This document shows, one piece after another, positions 12,801 through 25,131 of a DNA stretch of 64,000 bases. This DNA is from Amblyornis subalaris (taxonomy: Eukaryota; Chordata; Aves; Passeriformes; Ptilonorhynchidae). The first letter of the stretch is position 1. Every line of letters begins with the position of its first letter. The notes under the pieces are model-generated. The model was not told where the DNA came from and made no database searches. It saw only the letters and a program-made list of their open reading frames with translations. The position numbers and the translations under genes were made by a program. The stretch lies in contig JACAXG010000056.1 in NCBI GenBank assembly GCA_018881555.1, positions 569,462 to 633,461 on the forward strand, read 5' to 3'.

Positions 12801-15800
12801 AAGCTTCTTTTGTGGCAGAGCTCTCCTGGCTGTCAGTCCCTGAGAAGCACTCATGGAGAAGCGAAACCAGGAATATTGTACGGCATTTCAGGAAGAACAC
12901 CCTTCCAGGGAGGACAGATGGGAAACACCTGGTGATGGTGAAGAGCAGAGCAATCAGAGGAAGACGACCTTCTCAATTCATCACAATATTTCATGGTCAC
13001 CTTTGTCTTGATGTCTTCAGCATAAATGCTGTGACACTTGCTGTGAGCATGTGGGGAGAGCAGCTCGCTCAGGCTGCAGGGCACATCAAACAGCCCTCGT
13101 GATGAGGTGTGATGAGGTTGTTGTTCTACCTCGGGCGGGTCCCACAGGACTGCTCAGGGCCCTGCTCTGCCTGAGGCCCTTTTGTGGATGAGCAGTTTGA
13201 AGCACTTGAGCCTCATCCTGCCCGTGGAAGGGTTCTGCTTGTCCTGCTGCCTCTTCTGCTGTGGACTTGGGAGGATGTGGTCTGTGCCTATCTAGATTTG
13301 AACCTATGAGCCACTCAGATTATGTGACCCATAAGAAACTATCCCCAATGTTAGATCAGACTGAATAACACCATCTGGCTCCTAAAATCTACCTGAAGAA
13401 TTCATGGTGACATGTGAAGGAGAGAGATGGATGCTGGAGCTGGCCTGAGGCTAAAAGGCTTTGGGTTTAGTCACATATTTCATGGGGAAATATTGAGTGG
13501 TTTCACTTGAGAATGAGCACAAGACAGGTGGTTAGATGAAAATGAATTGATGGTCAGCATTTAGATTCCACTGAACATGTTCCTCTGCAAAGAAAACCAC
13601 TATCCTAGCTGGTATTTTTTGCTGGAAATCACAGAAGAGAGGTCAGGGGCATGATGGACACAATCACTGAATGAGACTTTCCCACTTTCAAATGATGCAT
13701 TTAGGTCTGAGTTAAAGCACATTGACAGGGAAGCTTGGAGGCTGTTGGCATTTTCCCTGGCTTAATTGTACCTGGTTTGTGGCTGAACAAAGAATTCTGC
13801 TTTCCAGGTTTATTGTTTTCATTCTGCTTATAAGGATTNCAGTCAAAACAGGAAGATGTTGCTGTTTAGAAAGAACATTAATAATTAAATTGAGATACTC
13901 TGGGGAATATACCCCGTAAGGCTGGATTTGTTGAATTTAAGTAGATGATAATAATTTCCATGGCAACACACTCTGCTGTCCTATATACAAAAAGGGTCTT
14001 TCTCATAGGATCAAATGCAGAGAGGAAGCTGCTATTTTAAAACATNCCTTAAAAACACAGACACTGAACTAAGAGTCAATGGTTTCCTGCATAAGTGTTG
14101 TTGGAATTTTCTCATGCTTATTACACTGTGCTCACCTCTTTTCATAGCTGTCAGAGTACAATCAGTCAAACCAATCCCCTGCTGACTCTAATGATTTAGG
14201 GGAGAAACTGAGGTCTAATGATGCTTTCTCAGGATATCATCTGTCTCATAGATATATCCAAATCTGTGTATATATATAGAGCTGTAACTGTCATGAGCCT
14301 GCAACAGAGACTTCTGTGGTCATTTCGAGCAGGCCTGCAAGAATCCTTGTGTTTTACTGCCTGTTCTTGTGTGTGCTTGTGGTCTCCCATCTCACTGCAC
14401 TGAGTAAAACTGGCTTTATCAGTACTTGGACAGCATTGTGAGACCATTGTGTATGGTGTGTTCTGTTACAGCTGCCTCTGAGATGGGAATTCATAGTGAT
14501 GGCTTAGCACCTGAACACTTAGAGATAATTGAGGAACCACACATTCGCTTAGAAGATTTGGAGATTCTTCAATCCATCAGGAATTGCACAANCTCTTTTC
14601 CTCTAATCTAGCAATCAAATAAGTGTATCGTTTTATGTGCTCAAAAAAGCCTTACAGGCACATGATCAGAGTGATAGAATCCTTGTGAAATGAGGTGTGA
14701 TCATCCAAGCAGAAAAGATGGAATTCAGCAGAAAACTTCCTAATGTAACCTTCTAAGAAAATAAACAGTATATGAGGAGGAAAAAAAGTTCGTATCGGGA
14801 ATAATTACAGCTTCTCTATTTTGCCTATATAAGTAGGCTAAGTTGTGCATAGCCAAATCTAACAAGAACTGCCACTTTAATTCCCAGTCCTGGCTTGTGG
14901 TAAACCTGAAGGATCAAGGCTGGATATTCTGCAGACAACCTGAATAAATAGCTGAAAAGTGCTGGTTCAATGCAAACATCAGTAATTTTCTTATCCCTTA
15001 GAGCTTCAGGTTGTGCCAACTGGTCTATCTTTGCTGAGGTGAGTGAGTGGTGTAAATTTACCCGGGTCAGAGACCCAAGTTTATGTTTGTAGTTCAGAAT
15101 AGTGAGGGCCTTTTAGAGGGTGCCAGCTGCATCCTAGAAAATTGAATATTACAGGACAGAAGTTNGCCAGTTCAATGGAGGATTTGTGTTGTTTATGAGC
15201 TTTGAGTCAAACTGCCTTTTGAGTGGTGACAGTTACAGGATAGAGGGCTCCTCAAAGCGTGATTCTGTCAGGACAGTTATTTTATCCTTTCATTTTAGTA
15301 TTGGGAATTTCATCACTAAACAGGAATAATGGCTTTACCTGCACTTNGGCAATCATAGCCAATCGAATGGGCCATCCCAAAGGCTGTAATCAAGATATCT
15401 CTGACCTCAGCTCTGGAGCTCTGCTGAGCTTCAGTGTCAAGCTTGTCTCTAACAAGTATTAATACCTACTGAAAGCTGAAGATGAAAAGCATGACCACCT
15501 TCTCTTTAGATTCAATCTGAACAATCCTAATGCCTTATTGCACCCTAGCACATATATTTTTAAAGCCACTTGAATCATATCAGACAGGTAGAAACTCCAT
15601 GATGTCTCATGCTTCATGCCTGTACCCTTGTGTGAAGCTCCATTACAGAGGATGCTGGCTAACCATGGCTGCTGCTGAGAGCTCTGAGCTCACATCCCTG
15701 ATCTTGTCTGTATTAAACCAGTGCTGCTCTGCANGCTTTCCAGAACTGGGAATGCCAGCAGCTCACCGACAGCCGTTTCCAGGCCCTGAGGGGATGTGAC

Positions 15801-18800
15801 ATAGTGATTGATGATACATACCCTGTGCCTGTTTCTACATATTATTCCTAGATCACTGCAGAATCAGCAGAGCTGGTTGAGAGTCTGCAAACAGCCAGTG
15901 AAAGATCTTGCCTGCTGCCCATGAGGCAGGACATGCATTTNAAGTTTATAAATACTATGCCTGATTTTGCATGGTACTTGAAAGTGAACCAGTCTGCTTT
16001 CTGTGTAGTTTGTGGTAATTCATATTTAATCTCGTGTAAACCCATTCTGTAAAATCACACCCCCCTGCCCCCAAGAATTTACTTATGGATTAGATATTTT
16101 TCATCTCTTTGATATAGTGTGTCCTGAGGTTTTTGCACTCAGATGTGCTATACAGCCACTGGAATAGCTCAGCATTTTTTTTCAATTATTACTCTGCTGA
16201 GGTTTGNAGATACTTGGCTGTAACAAATCAGGCCCCTATTCAAACACTATTATAATTTATGTATATTGTTGAAACCAAGAAACCTCACTCTAGGCAGTCA
16301 GTCCATAAATGGCTGAAGTCTGTGTAAATCCAGTTCTCCGGAAACATTTGTTTGAAACAGTTTAACCATTTCATTTCAAAATAGCAATGCTTTGTTTCTG
16401 TAGAGTGGCACTTGCAACATTGTCATCCTTCTGGATNTCCTTGCCTGGGAAAGAGAACAAACACTGGACTGTGGCATTTAAACCAGCAGTGTTAACGAAT
16501 AAGAAATGATGGAAAAGCATACATAAGATAGCAGGCAGTGTGGGTGTTCCCACAAAAAGTACAAGCTGCCTTCTTAAGCAGCTGCTTACTTGGAAATCTC
16601 TGAAATGGTCCTAGAAGCATTGGCTGTCTTCCCCTTTGCTTTCCTCTCAAGTTATTTCTATGAAGTCTCCATCTGGCTCCTAAGCCTCAGTTTATATTTT
16701 ATTCTATATTTTGAGTAGCTGCCAGGTGCAAGGTATATGTGTGAGAGAAGGTGAGGATGGAAAAGAGGTGAAGTCACTAAGAGAGGCAAAGTCTTCACTG
16801 TTCGGAATTGTGCAGTGCACTGGCTTTTTATCCAAGCCTGAGACAGTGGTATTCCTCATGGTGTAGGAATGGAGCTGTGCCTGTGTCACAGGCTTTGATC
16901 TGAACACATTTGTGTTTGGGGAAATGCGGAATAGAAGAGAGAGGCATGACTTATCCCTTTTACTCTCTAAGGCTCTCAGCTAAAGCCTGAAATTCAGAGA
17001 GATGTGAGAAGTCTGGGAGAGATCAAAACTGAATGCAAATGGGAACATGACATCTTCTGTCAGGAGGAGGATTGAGTATCTGGGTAGCAATACTGCGGTC
17101 TAGAGGCATTAAAAAAACCTGAGTCAAACCCCTTCATCTCTTCACCAAATTGTGAAACTGGGTTTTAAATCCCAACTTTTATAATATGTGTATATATTGC
17201 ATATATCTGTGGGCATCAGATATTTTGATTTGTACTCTGAAACTGCAAGGCTGTTTGTGTGCTCTTTTCTGAGAAACTATTGTCTGATCATTTATTTTGA
17301 ATGGAAATGTTCCTATAATTGCTTCCAAGAAATCACCTGATGAGAATAGATGAGCAAATGTGGGAATTGCTAATCTGTGCTCACAGTGAGATTGTCTGAC
17401 TGTGTGATGATGGAGGTGGTAAAAGCTGACACAGAAGCAGTGCCTGGAAATTGCACCTTCTCTTTCTAGATCTCACCCTGGCTCTGCCTGGGCTGTGACC
17501 AAGCTGCTGATTTCCAGTGGTGAAAACCATTCAATTTCCAGTATGCTCAATGGAACGTGTGGATATTTGTCATCTCAGGCTTCTCTAAAGCTTCTTACTC
17601 TAGGTATCTATTTTTCTAAAATCTGAAATTGCCAAATGCCATTGTAAAGCTCTCAGTATGAAGTGCTGTGCCATGAAATGCTTCAGTAGATACCTGTCAT
17701 TACTAGTGAGTTTCTCCTGCACTTTAGGTAATAGCTGGTTGTTAAAAAATGTAATGTAGGTGAATAGTAGTTGTGCTGTGAAAATTGGTGGAAGTGAAAA
17801 GAAACCCCTTTCTCTGTCTTGCCTTCAGTTACAGGCCCAAACTTCACTTACTAGAATATTACAGGGTTGAAATCTAGTCTTTGATGTAACAGGAAAATGT
17901 TTAACCTGTTAAACCTCAGGGAGAAGCTATGGTAAGATTGGAAAATACCAGAAATTAAAAAAGAAACTGAATGTTGGTCAAGGAATACAGAACCTGGAGG
18001 TACTTAACAAGATAAAATTATTTGGAGGAAGCAGGGAGGGAATTGTCTTTTTGTAGCAGAAGTATATTCATTTGTGAGGTAAATAATGACGTAGGAAAGT
18101 TAAATAGGTGNAAAGAGATATAAAAGTTCAGAACAGAAGCCTTGCATTTTAAGAAACATCCCAGAGTGGCTAAGGAAATGTGTCTAAGTTACAATATTTC
18201 TGTCTTGATGTATATACACTGATGCATATGTACTCTTTGTTGAGCAAAGCCAAAGATATTTTCTAATGCTCTGTACAAATTGCATGAGTTATATCTGCCA
18301 CATGCACCTGCAAAATGAATTGCAAGTCAGAAATATTTAACTTGAGCTGCAGTTCTGGGCAATATGCAAGTGTTTCTGAGAGAATGGCATGAATTTTGGA
18401 GGCTGTGCAACTCTATCTCCTCCCTGGGGGGTATACGAGTCCACCCACACTGTGTGCTGGTATGCTCCAAGCCAGAAACAGTGACAATATCCTGCCCAAC
18501 CCCAGCAAGTTAAAGGCACAACAGATGCAGCTTTTGTGTGTCAGCACTGCATGATGTGTGTCCAACCAGGGGAATGCTCAGCTGGCCCAATGTGGAACCA
18601 AAATGTACAATGGGGATCTGAGAACTCAACTATTTCCCAAAGACTTGGAGAGAACTAATCGAGGATGGTAAAACTTACAGAGGTGCTGGTGTTTCTGTGC
18701 CTAGGGTCCTGCTATGTGCTCAGTTATAGTCCTGAAAAGCCTCTTAGAATGATTAGGTCAGAGAAATTAAAGCTTCCTGGACCCTGTCCTGTTACTAACA

Positions 18801-19659
18801 TAGGTCAACCCCTCGAAAGTGCTGAGTATAACTCTTCTTAGGATCAGTTTCATTTAATCTTTCTTCATTCAATCTGAAAATAGAATTCTNCAACTTCTAA
18901 GGACAAATTTAGAGGCTCTGGAGGAGATTGTCATTTAAGAAAGCCCTTTAAATCAATTTTAGCTCGATCAAGGCTTTGCAGCCTCTGATCCTTTTAAAAA
19001 TTATCATAGCATGACTATTAGCCATGTATGGGTAATTTACTTTCCCTGTGAGGTTCCCAGCTCCAGCAGAAGAAAGGATGTGTCATTTTATCTCTAGAAA
19101 TGTACCGTGGGCCACGGTGTTTGGCATAGGGGTAAATAAGCTGATAATGACCGCCCTACTCATGGCTTTATGTAAGAATAGATCATGCAGCAGCATTACC
19201 ATAAACTGTTACATTAAACTGCACAGTTAATGACATAAAGCCTTACACTGTATGTGGCTGTCGAGATAAGGGAAATCTAGCTGTTCTTCTAGCTCAACAA
19301 AAATGGCTAAGCAACAGAATCAAAGCAGTGTTTGTAAATATTCATTTCATCTCCNTATCCCTTTTTTTGAAGCTCTTTGCTAACAGCAGCCCGGTCCGTG
19401 TTAAGTCCCAGACTTGAGGCAATGTGGTACTGTTCTTCCCATGCTTCTCTTGGCAGTCAGGCTTGGTATTCCCCAGCTTAGCTCCTTTGGGACAGCACCA
19501 ATTGCAAAGCAAAGGGTGTGGTGTGGCTGAGGAAGAAGGTTCTCCAAGCAGCAAGGAAGAATCTCCTCATTGTTCAGAGAGTGGATCCCTGGCACTTCTG
19601 TACCTCCAGTCATAGGAACGATGCAGTGCTGTTCTCTTCCACACCTCGACACAGGGTTG

Positions 19660-20190
19660 GGTTAGTAAGAGGATTATCTAGCAGGTTGAGGAAAGTGATT
19701 GTTCCCTTCTATTTGGCAAGGGTGAGGCAGTGTCTGGCTGGAGTAGTAAATCCCATTTCGGTTCCGCTAGTTTAAGGAGGGCACTGGCAAAGTGCAATGA
19801 GTCCAGTGGAAGAGGACTGGAGCACATGGTGCACCAGGAGAGATGAATGGGATGTTTATTCAGCCTTAACAAGAAATGGTGAAGGGGAGATGTCATTGCT
19901 ATCTTCAAAAATGTGATGGGCTGTTACAGAGAAGGTAGAGCCAGGCTTTTTATGGAGGCACAGCAAAAAGGTGAGAGGCAATGGAAATAAGCAAAGGAAA
20001 TTCTGATTAAATATAAAGAAAAAAATTCTTCAAAGCGAGGGTAAGCAAACATGAACAGGAGTCCAGAGATGGAGATACAGAAAATTGACTGAACAGGGCC
20101 TGGGGCAACCTGATGTAAACTCACTTAGTCCTCCTTGATTAAAAACTTGTAGAGATCTCTTCCTACCTAAATTACTCTGTGATTCTAGTC
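19660..20190 (+). mobile_element. ancient degraded CR1 LINE 3' region
   Basis: The order of motifs follows a CR1 3' end: a degraded GTGATTGTTCCCTTCTATTT reverse-transcriptase remnant, a GATGTCATTGCTATCTTCAA analogue, AAATATAAAGAAAAAAATTC TTC, and a terminal CTAAATTACTCTGTGATTCT. It is heavily mutated and indel-ridden, much older than the other CR1 copies in the window, and has no usable reading frame. Confidence 0.7.
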
Positions 20191-22116
20191 TAAAGGACAC
20201 ATTTGTATTTCTTACATTACATTGACCGTTCTTTCCCTTGACTGTAGCCAGTAGCACACTAAATGGTGTCATGTGAGTTTTGCTCTTTCTCTTCTCAGGT
20301 GGGAGAGTGTGTAGAAGAAAGGTGTTTGCAGTGGTTTGATGTAGTGTTGGTGGGCTTTTTAAACATCTCAGCTTCTGTTTGTTGATATGGGACAAAATGG
20401 GCTCATGATTTATCTCTGGCATGGGATCAGTGCTGCTCCTTAGTTCCTGGGTAAGTCTGGTTCCTCCAGATTCAGCCCTGGTGGAAGTGCTCTTGCTCTC
20501 CAGTGAGCACTACCGATGAAGCTCCTTGGAAGCTCAGCAGTCAAGGTGCTGTCTGTCCCACATGTTGTTCAGGAGAACTTCAGGAGGTTCNGCAGGTATT
20601 TCACATCGTGACCATTGTGGGGCGAGTATGTGAAGGAGCAAGGTGTGAAACAAGAGGTGCCACTGTATTGTCATTTTGGTGTGCTTTTCATTTTGTGTNT
20701 GAGCCCCAGTCCACTGTCTGCCCGTGCATCCCATAATGAGTCTCATATCCTGGTAGGCACTAACCACCTCCAGTCTNTGAAGTGCTCTGGAGAGCAACAA
20801 CTAACGTGTTGTGATGGGTGTCACCCCCATGGGNCTGACGCTGCCCTGGGACAGCCCCAAGAGGTGCTAGGTCAGGGTATTATTTAGCCTCCCCTACGTG
20901 CTGTTTTGTACCAATTATCCTAACACCATGGTTTAGGATTAGGCACTAAATGGTAATTTTTTTTCTGATTTCTTTTAATTAGTTGTACTGGTAGTTGAAG
21001 CTGAATTCAGAGGTGTAGGCAGCAGATCTGATTGATTATTCGTTAGTGGTCCATGGCCTCAGTACAGAGGGTCGTTTCCTTCTGCTTTCCTCTCCCTTAT
21101 NTCTAGGTTGGACTGGAAGCTGGCCTGTATCAGTTCAGCTCCAGCTGGAGATCTCTCCCTTCATGTTTATCTCAGTTGCACCATGCACTTCATTACAATG
21201 CTGTTATTAGCCATATAAAATGGAGGGATTAAAAAGGATGAATGAAATGAGAAAAGACCCTGGAGGAAAGAACTCTATTAAATTCACACTAGAAATCCTT
21301 GTCAAATACATGTGAGAAAAGACTAGAAGTCTCTTTTTCAAGCTGTATGATATTTTCTTGTTTTCCTTTCTTTTAAAATAAAAATTATGCAGGTCCTAGT
21401 AAGAAAGCAGGTGCCCAGCCACTCCCTAAAATGTTTATAGTACACAGAAGAAATACCAATCTGTGTCTGTGGGCCAGAAAGAGAAACTTGGTCTGGATGG
21501 CCTGTGAACTCCTGGCAATGTCACAGCTGTTATATTTAGCATGTGGCATTCTGATACCCGTGCAGACCAAAGCATGAAGCTGTGCTGAATATTCTGAAAT
21601 TACCTGTAGAATCATCTTGCCTTAGTTTTCCTACACTCTTGCTTTAAAACTGGAGTAGAAAACTGGGCACTGTTCGTGTTCCTGATATGAGCTTCCTGTA
21701 TAATTTTAATAAGTCTCACTTTCTTATCATTTCAAAGAGACATAAAACTCTAATGAAATAGAAATAATCAAAAATCAGTTGTAGTGCCATCAGCTTTGTT
21801 ACTTAAGTCAATAATATTTATACTGCACTTTGAAATCCTTCTTTGAAACGTGTTATCAAAATGAGAAGAAATGTTTTAAAGGTGGATGTGGGGTTTCTGT
21901 TTGTTTGTTTACTTAACTAGGAGGTAGGTACTGGCTCTGGAACATAGAGGTTACAGCTGAGTCGGGTCACATGTGTTTTCAATGAGGCTCGTCCTTCAAA
22001 ATGGTTGGTCTTTCTGGTTTTTGTGGTTAATGTTCTGGAGTCCCTGGAGATGTAAGAAAGTTAGTTCCTGATGGAAGGAGTTATGCTGTTTATTGTTAAT
22101 TTACGAGCATCCACCA

Positions 22117-22209
22117 TACTAGTGGAAGGTGTCCCTGCCTGTCGCAGGGGGGTTGGAATGAGATGATCTTTAAGATCCCTTCCAATCCAAACCATTCTGT
22201 GATTCTGTG
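22117..22209 (+). mobile_element. CR1 LINE 3' tail
   Basis: The motifs CTAGTGGAAGGTGTCCCTGC, GGTTGGAATGAGATGATCTT and CCAAACCATTCTGTGATTCT mark the CR1 3' end in sense orientation. The copy is only about 90 bp, and its low divergence suggests a fairly young subfamily. Confidence 0.95.
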
Positions 22210-24345
22210 GTATTTATAGAAATGCCCAGACAGTGCTAANATTTCTCCTCAGGCTGTTTTGGGCCAAGCTGGCCATGACTACGCCTGATACCTCTTTCTG
22301 TACCAAACTGCTCTCCTTAGCTAGTGGAGAGATCTGCTTGGGCATTCGATCCTCCTCCAAGAGCTTGTGGAGAGCTGCAAGAGCCAGTGGTGCTCAGAGC
22401 AGCCTTGGGACGGCTTAATTTGTTACAGTGGATTGAATCATTGGTAATCCATGTGAAGTCAACATTTTTTTNTGGCTTTAGCTGAATATTTGGGCCAAAG
22501 AGATCTTCTGGTTTAATTTTTAAATTACATCAGTGAGCTAAAATATTCCTTGCATTTAGTTAAGCGCTTCTAGTGATGTTCTGTCCCTGGGAAACTGAAG
22601 TAACAGTACTCTAAGGAGATTATGTTGCAATTGATTTGGATGTGTTATAGTTTCATTTAATTTTTTATTCCTGTTTTCTGTCCCNTGAGTACACCACTAG
22701 AAGTCTAAAGCTGTCTTTCAGCAAGGGGTACACAAACAGAAGCTTTTGTGTTTCTTGCCACTTCCTCAGACAGTGGTAGCACTTATGGTTTGATGGTGGA
22801 AATCATCCATAACCCGAACTGAGTTTTCAGATACACAGAATGTAGTAGGATTATGGTCTCAATTAGGATTCTGTATGTGCTTGCATTTCCTAAAAGGTGA
22901 TTCACATAGTATCAGTCAAAATAATTCCAAAATAATACTTGCAGCATGATGTGGTTTTCTATGAAAATAATGCAGAGCTTCTCTGTTGATACGCAATCCN
23001 TATTTTATACCTTTTTTTAGCCTAGAAATAAGTTTGGTTAGGTTATAAGTTTTTCTGTTCCTTTTCATATTGTGAGCCTACCATAAATCTGTAGGCTAAC
23101 TCACAATGCAGATTTTAGACCATCTGTCATCTCTGGAATATAATATCAGTGCTTCTAAAAAAGCCATTTCCCACATAAACATCCCCCTCTCCAGAGTCAG
23201 GAAAAGCAGCCCTTCCCATCTAAAACATACCATTTTATTTTCAAATTGCCATTTATTTGGCTTGGAAAAAAAACCAGAGCTCTCAAAGCCAGGACTATAC
23301 GGTCAGTACTGGATAGGGAAAACATCAGGGCACACAAACCCTGAGCCCTGCCTGTTTGGAGCAGTGAAGCTGGATGAAGATCTGNCCCAGTCACAGAACA
23401 GGAATGTTTTCTTCTCTAAAAGGCACAGATTTTATTGCCCTCAGTATCACACTTTGATGAATTATTTCTTCTTCCCCAAAAGTGATGAAGCNGTGGGCTG
23501 TGCCAGCGCTGGGAGTAAGCTCAGCGCCGTGGGGTGTTTTCTCCTGCGGTGCTGCTGAGCTGGAGCAGGGACAGGGGAGGAGCAGCGACAGGGCAAATGC
23601 CTCTGGTGAGGCCCACGAAACATTATCTCTCGCAGGCAGCTGCTCGGAGCCTCCTGGGGTGTGCCAGGCACAGTGTTCCTGTCAACCGCAGCTTCTCACC
23701 GTGGGTCAGGGCCCCACACCAGCCCCGCACGCTCTCCACGCAGATCCCCTTTCAAACGTTGTCTCGGTGGCAACAAATTCCCCTCGCTCGAGGTGCTCTG
23801 GGCCCCACAGCTCCATTGAAGGCAGCGTGAAGTAGAACAGACCAGCTTAGTAAACCTCTACCTGCAATGAATTTGTTTCCTAAAATAGCTGCAGAGCCGT
23901 GGGGTATTTTTATATCAGCTACACAGGCATTTTCTGTTCTGAAAGACTGAAAAGAAAACTTTAAAGTGCCAGCTTTTGTGTAAACTGATGGAATTCTGCC
24001 TGAGTTTGAAGAGAGTCTGGAACCATAACCCTGGGAAGGGTTAAGTACCTGCTTAATCTTGAATGGGCTTTAAATATGATACTCAAGAGTGTCCATGTAA
24101 ACATAACCCTGCTAGACCCTTCACTGCTGGTAGTTGTACTAGGAATGTCAGGTTTTAGTAGGCATCATGTGCATTACCATAACAATCCCAATATTTTACA
24201 AGGTCTCTTCATCAGTAGTAGTGCTATTTTGCATTTCTATCTTCTTCCTGTAACAAGATGTGCAGAAAAGGGAAAAGTGGGAACAAGTTTATCTTTTTTA
24301 GACCAGTCTGAACATAGGATCTCAACACGAGTAAATGTAATAGTT

Positions 24346-25131
24346 CACAGAATCACAGGATCACCAAGGTTGGAAGAGACCTTCAAGATCATCTAGTCCA
24401 ACTATCAACCCAGCATAACCATAATCGCCCCTAAATCACNTCCCCAAGCACCGCATCCAGACACCTCTTGAACATTTCCAGAGACGGTGACTTCACCACC
24501 TCATTGGGCAACTTATTCCAATGCCTAATCACTCTTTAAGTGAAAATTCTTTTTCTAATATCTAATCTGAACTTCTGCTGGTGCAACTTAGGGCCATTTC
24601 CTTTCACTGTAGGCAAGGCAGAAGAGACCAACCCTACCTCACTACAGCCTCCTGTCAGGTAGTTCTAAAGAGCAATGAGGTCTCCCTTAGCCTCCTTTTC
24701 TCCAGACTGAACAACCTGAGTTCCCTGAGCTGCTCCTCGTAGGGCATGGCTTCTAGGCCCTTCACCAGCTTTGTTGCCCTTCTCTGGACATGCTCCAGCA
24801 CCTCAATGTCCTTTTTGAAGTGAGGGGCCCAAAACTGAACACAGCACTTGAGGTGCGGCCTCACCAGTGCCAGGTACAGCGGGACAATCACTTCCCTGGA
24901 GTTGCTGGACATGCTATTGCTGATACAAGTCAGGATTCCATCNGCCTTCTTGGCCACCTGGGCACACTGCTGGCTCATTTCCAAATTGCTCTCAACCAGC
25001 ACCTCCAGGTCCTTTTTTGCTGAGCAGCTCTCAAGCCACTGTGCCCCCAACTGCATGGGGTTGTTGTGACCCAAGTGCAGTTGTGTGGCAACTCCAGGCT
25101 GGCCAAGGCCAGTTCCTCCACCCATCCCCAC
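24346..25131 (-). mobile_element. CR1 LINE with reverse-transcriptase C-terminal remnant
   Basis: On the - strand a 158-codon frame (25131 to 24655) carries CR1 ORF2 C-terminal motifs including [40 protein letters not shown] and [16 protein letters not shown]. The copy continues to its 3' end at 24346, which reads on the + strand CACAGAATCACAGGATCACC. It lacks the endonuclease and catalytic reverse-transcriptase domains, so it is a 5'-truncated dead copy. One ambiguous base (24944) falls in the frame. It lies antisense to REEP1 in intron 1. Confidence 0.92.
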
